Shown here: in pieces, positions 11,001 through 13,876 of the stretch
Position numbering within the stretch: the stretch's first letter is position 1
How the letters are laid out: each line of letters begins with the position of its first letter
Source of the DNA: an uncultured Gemmatimonadota bacterium
GTDB lineage: Bacteria; Gemmatimonadota; Gemmatimonadetes; Gemmatimonadales; GWC2-71-9
Direction of reading: 5' to 3'
NCBI GenBank assembly: GCA_946887295.1
Contig: CAMPKP010000089.1
Span: forward strand, 1-13,876
DNA: 13,876 nt
Position numbers and translations under genes: made by a program
The notes under the pieces: model-generated
The model's database searches: none
What the model saw: only the letters and a program-made list of their open reading frames with translations
Told to the model about the DNA's origin: nothing

Positions 11001-13876
11001 CTACTTCTTGAACGTGAAGTACGCATGCGGGCCCTCGGTATAACTCGCAGAGCCGGTTCCGAAGACCAGCTCGATGGTCTTACAGGTGTTCGAGTAGCTG
11101 GCGGGCGTCTTCCAATTGAACTGGTAACTGCCGTCGCCATGATTAATGAGACCGGATGCCCCCGCATACTCTTCGATCGCATCTGTGGCGGCCTGGGCCG
11201 AACACGGGATTCCCTTGGTCTTGACCGTGACGTCGCTCAGATTCGTCACCGGGACATTGTTGGCATCCGTCAGCCGCCATTTCAGCGGGATCGCCTGCCC
11301 GGCCTTCGAGATGTTCATGATGGTCGGCCGGTCCACCGGGGCATAGAAACCGTCGAAGTTGTACTTGACCGTGATGATCTGCGCCGGCGAAGAGCTCGGC
11401 AGGTAGTTGCCGTCGCCGCCGTAGTTTGCCGTGAGGCTGTAATCGCCGATGCTGCCCGCCGCGAAGCTGCAGTCGGTCCCCGGCAGCGTGACGGAGCACG
11501 GCAACGGGTCCGGGCCCTTCTTCACCTGCACCGTGCCGGTGGGGTCGGAGGCGTAACTGCCGCCGGCATTCTCCAGAGCGACACTGAATGTCACCGTCAC
11601 CGTGCCGTTGAGAATGAAGGGTGCGCCGGCGATGGACGTGATGAGCGTTTCCGTGGGCGCCCGGGCGATCGTGAGCGGCTCGGGACTCGGATCGCTGCTG
11701 GTCAGGAAGTTGGGGGCCGATGAGGCCGGTTGGTAGACCGCCTCGATCGAATAGCTCCCCGCATCGACACCAAAGAGCGCGAAGCTTGCGCTGGCCGACC
11801 CGTTGTTTGCCGAACCCGAAACCGTTCCCTTCACCGTCGCGCCCTGCTTCACCGTGAAGACGACCGTGCCTTCACTCACCGTGGCCTGGGAGGGCGAGTT
11901 CGCGATGACGCTCGCCTGGAGCGCCAGGCTCGCATCGCCATAGGTCGCCGAGAGCGGCGAGGATGTGATCGCGGTGGTGGTTCCCGCGGGACTGACGACC
12001 TGGCTGATCGCCGCGGAGGTGCTGCCGAGGAAATTCGTGCTGCCACCGTAGACGGCGGTGATGCTGTGGGTACCGGCCGTCAGGTCCTCGATACCGGTCG
12101 TGAGACTCGCCGTACAGGTCGCTGCGCAGCCCAGCGTTCCGGTGCCGAGGACGCTCGATCCGTCCTTGAACGTCACGGTCCCCGAGAGCCCGCTTGCCGG
12201 GGAACTCACCGTGGCGGTGAAGGTGACCGGCTCCCCGTACACCGTGGACGGATCCGAGCTCGCGACGACGGTGGTGGTCGGCGCCTTGGCGATCGTGATG
12301 CTCCGGTCGAAGTCGTCCGCGGCGTTGTAGTTGACGTTCCCGGCCTGCGACGCCCGGATGGTGCAGGTGCCGGCCTCGACGATGGTCACCGTCGTGCCCG
12401 AGACCGTACACTTGGCGGCGGTCTGGGTGGCGAAGCTGACCGTGAGCTCGGAAGTCGCGGTCGCGGCGACCGTGAACGGCGGATCGCCGAACGTGAAGGG
12501 GCCCACGGCCGGGAAGCTGATGGTCTGGTCGGCTTTGTTGATCGTGATGTTCTGGTCAACGTTCGGCGCGGGGTTGTACGTGCCGTTCCCGGCCTGCGAC
12601 GCCCGGATGGTGCAGGTGCCGGCCTCGACGATGGTCACCGTCGTACCCGAGACCGTGCATTTGGTCGTCGTCTGGCTCGCGAAGCTCACGGTGAGGCCCG
12701 AGCTGGCCGTGGCGGCAACCGAGAAGGTCGGCTGGGCGGCGAAGGTGAATGGACCAACCGCTGGAAAGTCGATGGTCTGAGCGGTCTTGTCGTTGATGGT
12801 CTGGGTCTGGCTGGCGGAGGTCAGACCATCCGCTGTCGCGCTCAGCGAGTGACTGCCGTCGCCCGGGGACGTTGCCTTGTAGTAGAAGGTGCCGGAATTG
12901 GCGCCGGAGGCGATGGTGAGAGTCGCGCTCGACGTGGTGCAGGCGTTATCGCTATAGAAGCCGCCCGGGCCGTCCGTCGCGAGGGTCACGGTGGTGTTGC
13001 TCGTGACGTTCGTGGCGGCGCTGCTGGCGTTCTGAGTCTGTACCGTGATCGGACCGAGGCACTGCTCGACGATCCCGGTGAGTGCAGTGTTGGGGAAGGC
13101 GAGCTTTGTCGGGGCGGCTGACGTAACCGTGAACGTGGCGGTGTCCCTCGCCGCACCGGTCGGACACCCGGATGCATTACTGCCAGTGGTGGCGGTGTTG
13201 CTGCTCTCGCAGATCATCGCCGACCAAAGTCCGGCGACGCCAGGCGTGAATGCAGCAGCAAACGTCTGGGCGTTGATGACTCCATTACCGAAATTGGAAG
13301 CGCGTGCAGAGACGGCGACCACGCTGCCGCTCGGATTGAGCCAACGAATCGAGACGGGCGTCCCGCCCATTCCCGTAATCGTGAATGAGGCCACAGCGCA
13401 GATCACCGTACCGGACTGCACACTGGTGCCCGTCCCGCCAGTACACCCGGTCGGAGGCGCGCCGACAGGCGTAGCGGGGCTGGTCGTGGAGCCACCCGGG
13501 AAGAACGACAGGCTCGCATTGCTGATGGTGCCGTCCGTAAACTGCACGGTCAGCCAGCGATCCGTGCTCCGGCTGGTCGCAGTCAGCGTAAACATCACTC
13601 CGATGTCATTCACATCCACCACATACGTCGAATCCCGGAACGTCCCATCCTCACCGACCGGAATCGTCCACGTGTGCGGCTCGTGCGTCGCCGGCTCGTC
13701 CTCGAGCAGGATGTCCAGCGTATCGTTCGCCGGCCACCCCGCCCCGGTGAACCAGACCGTATCACCAGGCTGGTAGTCGTCCTTGTCCGTCGTGATCGAG
13801 AGTCCATCATCCGACGACGACGTCGCGAGGGCGATGATCCCCGGCCCCTGCGTCATCTCGATCTCCCGCTCGGGAA
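11001..13876 (-). CDS. Large secreted multi-Ig-domain surface protein with C-terminal PxKF-like domain (5' end probably outside the window)
   Basis: This is a cell-surface or secreted protein built of beta-sandwich repeats and likely used in adhesion or matrix contact. Residue numbers count from the ATG at 13856. Residues 10-110 form an Ig-like domain (T-D-K-D-D-Y-Q-P-G-D-T-V). About 240-360 is a second, irregular region. At 361-443 and 444-526 are two near-identical 83-residue repeats, each with two Cys. At about 527-828 are three group 3-type bacterial Ig domains (S-T-V-Y-G-E-P-V-T-F-T-A style). At 829-951 is a PxKF-like end domain with A-I-P-L-K-W. The frame stays open past the ATG to the window edge (P-E-R-E-I-E before Met), and no signal peptide follows that Met. 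The true start is therefore probably upstream, although GGGAG sits near the ATG. Composition is Ser/Thr/Gly/Ala-rich with few charges. A terminator follows the stop. Confidence 0.88.
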   Translation of the reverse strand, partial: PEREIEMTQGPGIIALATSSSDDGLSITTDKDDYQPGDTVWFTGAGWPANDTLDILLEDEPATHEPHTWTIPVGEDGTFRDSTYVVDVNDIGVMFTLTATSRSTDRWLTVQFTDGTISNASLSFFPGGSTTSPATPVGAPPTGCTGGTGTSVQSGTVICAVASFTITGMGGTPVSIRWLNPSGSVVAVSARASNFGNGVINAQTFAAAFTPGVAGLWSAMICESSNTATTGSNASGCPTGAARDTATFTVTSAAPTKLAFPNTALTGIVEQCLGPITVQTQNASSAATNVTSNTTVTLATDGPGGFYSDNACTTSSATLTIASGANSGTFYYKATSPGDGSHSLSATADGLTSASQTQTINDKTAQTIDFPAVGPFTFAAQPTFSVAATASSGLTVSFASQTTTKCTVSGTTVTIVEAGTCTIRASQAGNGTYNPAPNVDQNITINKADQTISFPAVGPFTFGDPPFTVAATATSELTVSFATQTAAKCTVSGTTVTIVEAGTCTIRASQAGNVNYNAADDFDRSITIAKAPTTTVVASSDPSTVYGEPVTFTATVSSPASGLSGTVTFKDGSSVLGTGTLGCAATCTASLTTGIEDLTAGTHSITAVYGGSTNFLGSTSAAISQVVSPAGTTTAITSSPLSATYGDASLALQASVIANSPSQATVSEGTVVFTVKQGATVKGTVSGSANNGSASASFALFGVDAGSYSIEAVYQPASSAPNFLTSSDPSPEPLTIARAPTETLITSIAGAPFILNGTVTVTFSVALENAGGSYASDPTGTVQVKKGPDPLPCSVTLPGTDCSFAAGSIGDYSLTANYGGDGNYLPSSSPAQIITVKYNFDGFYAPVDRPTIMNISKAGQAIPLKWRLTDANNVPVTNLSDVTVKTKGIPCSAQAATDAIEEYAGASGLINHGDGSYQFNWKTPASYSNTCKTIELVFGTGSASYTEGPHAYFTFKK
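12335..12644 (-). repeat. Tandem 249-bp in-gene repeat with a 61-bp identical core
   Basis: Bases 12335-12395 and 12584-12644 are identical over 61 positions. The similarity continues at a lower level on both sides with a period of 249 bases (83 codons). The repeats encode the two adjacent Ig-like units of the surface protein at residues 361-526. The identical core encodes T-V-T-I-V-E-A-G-T-C-T-I-R-A-S-Q-A-G-N and the residues just before it. Identity even at third codon positions indicates recent duplication or gene conversion. Confidence 0.9.

Noticed and set aside
1..13876. CRISPR arrays, tRNA/rRNA genes, insertion sequences, phage genes or attachment sites
   Set aside because: I saw no spaced palindromic repeats, no cloverleaf candidates, no transposase or integrase motifs, and no terminal inverted repeats. 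The 11-base repeats are too short and too tightly phased to be CRISPR.

Overview
The window is high-GC DNA, dense with genes and with no gap over about 210 bases. The large TonB-dependent receptor carries an N-terminal carboxypeptidase-regulatory-like domain, and there is a secreted multi-Ig protein. With the GC content, this points to a Gram-negative soil-type bacterium, most like Gemmatimonadota. That taxonomic call is an inference from protein style, not from a marker gene.

Layout, left to right. (1) The possible 3' tip of a plus-strand gene (1-55) converges on a minus-strand membrane-anchored SRPBCC-like protein (63-749). (2) A divergent intergenic region leads to a small TRL-like lipoprotein (919-1224, plus), which converges on an unrecognised 165-aa protein (1331-1828, minus). 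(3) A second divergent region leads to a plus-strand pair: a two-CBS-domain protein (2032-2433), then, 2 bases later, a GTG-started PLP-dependent decarboxylase of the bacterial tyrosine decarboxylase type (2436-4364). (4) A P2-type, Ca2+-ATPase-like cation pump (4356-6983, minus) converges on the decarboxylase with a 9-base overlap of gene ends. (5) Divergent from the pump is a Tat-exported, lipid-anchored two-domain multicopper oxidase (7064-8125), followed by the TonB-dependent receptor (8260-10911). (6) A strong hairpin terminator (10952-10979) separates the receptor from a minus-strand multi-Ig/PxKF-type surface protein (11001 to the window edge), whose N-terminus probably lies outside.

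The most interesting signal is regulatory. All three divergent intergenic regions contain arrays of a CTTCA-type unit repeated every 11 bases. This is the geometry of sites bound by OmpR/PhoB-family response regulators. At four promoters (TRL lipoprotein, 165-aa protein, CBS-decarboxylase pair, multicopper oxidase) the last TCA lies exactly 12 bases before a -10-like hexamer, in the place of a normal -35 element. This suggests that one activator runs a local regulon covering the CBS-decarboxylase operon, the small lipoprotein, the unknown 165-aa protein and the multicopper oxidase, and perhaps the SRPBCC-like protein and the cation pump. The receptor and the Ig protein show no such sites in the sequence available.

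The gene set (CBS pair, amino-acid decarboxylase, cation pump, extracytoplasmic copper oxidase, small lipoprotein) looks like an envelope, ion and acid stress island. The inducing signal cannot be read from the sequence.
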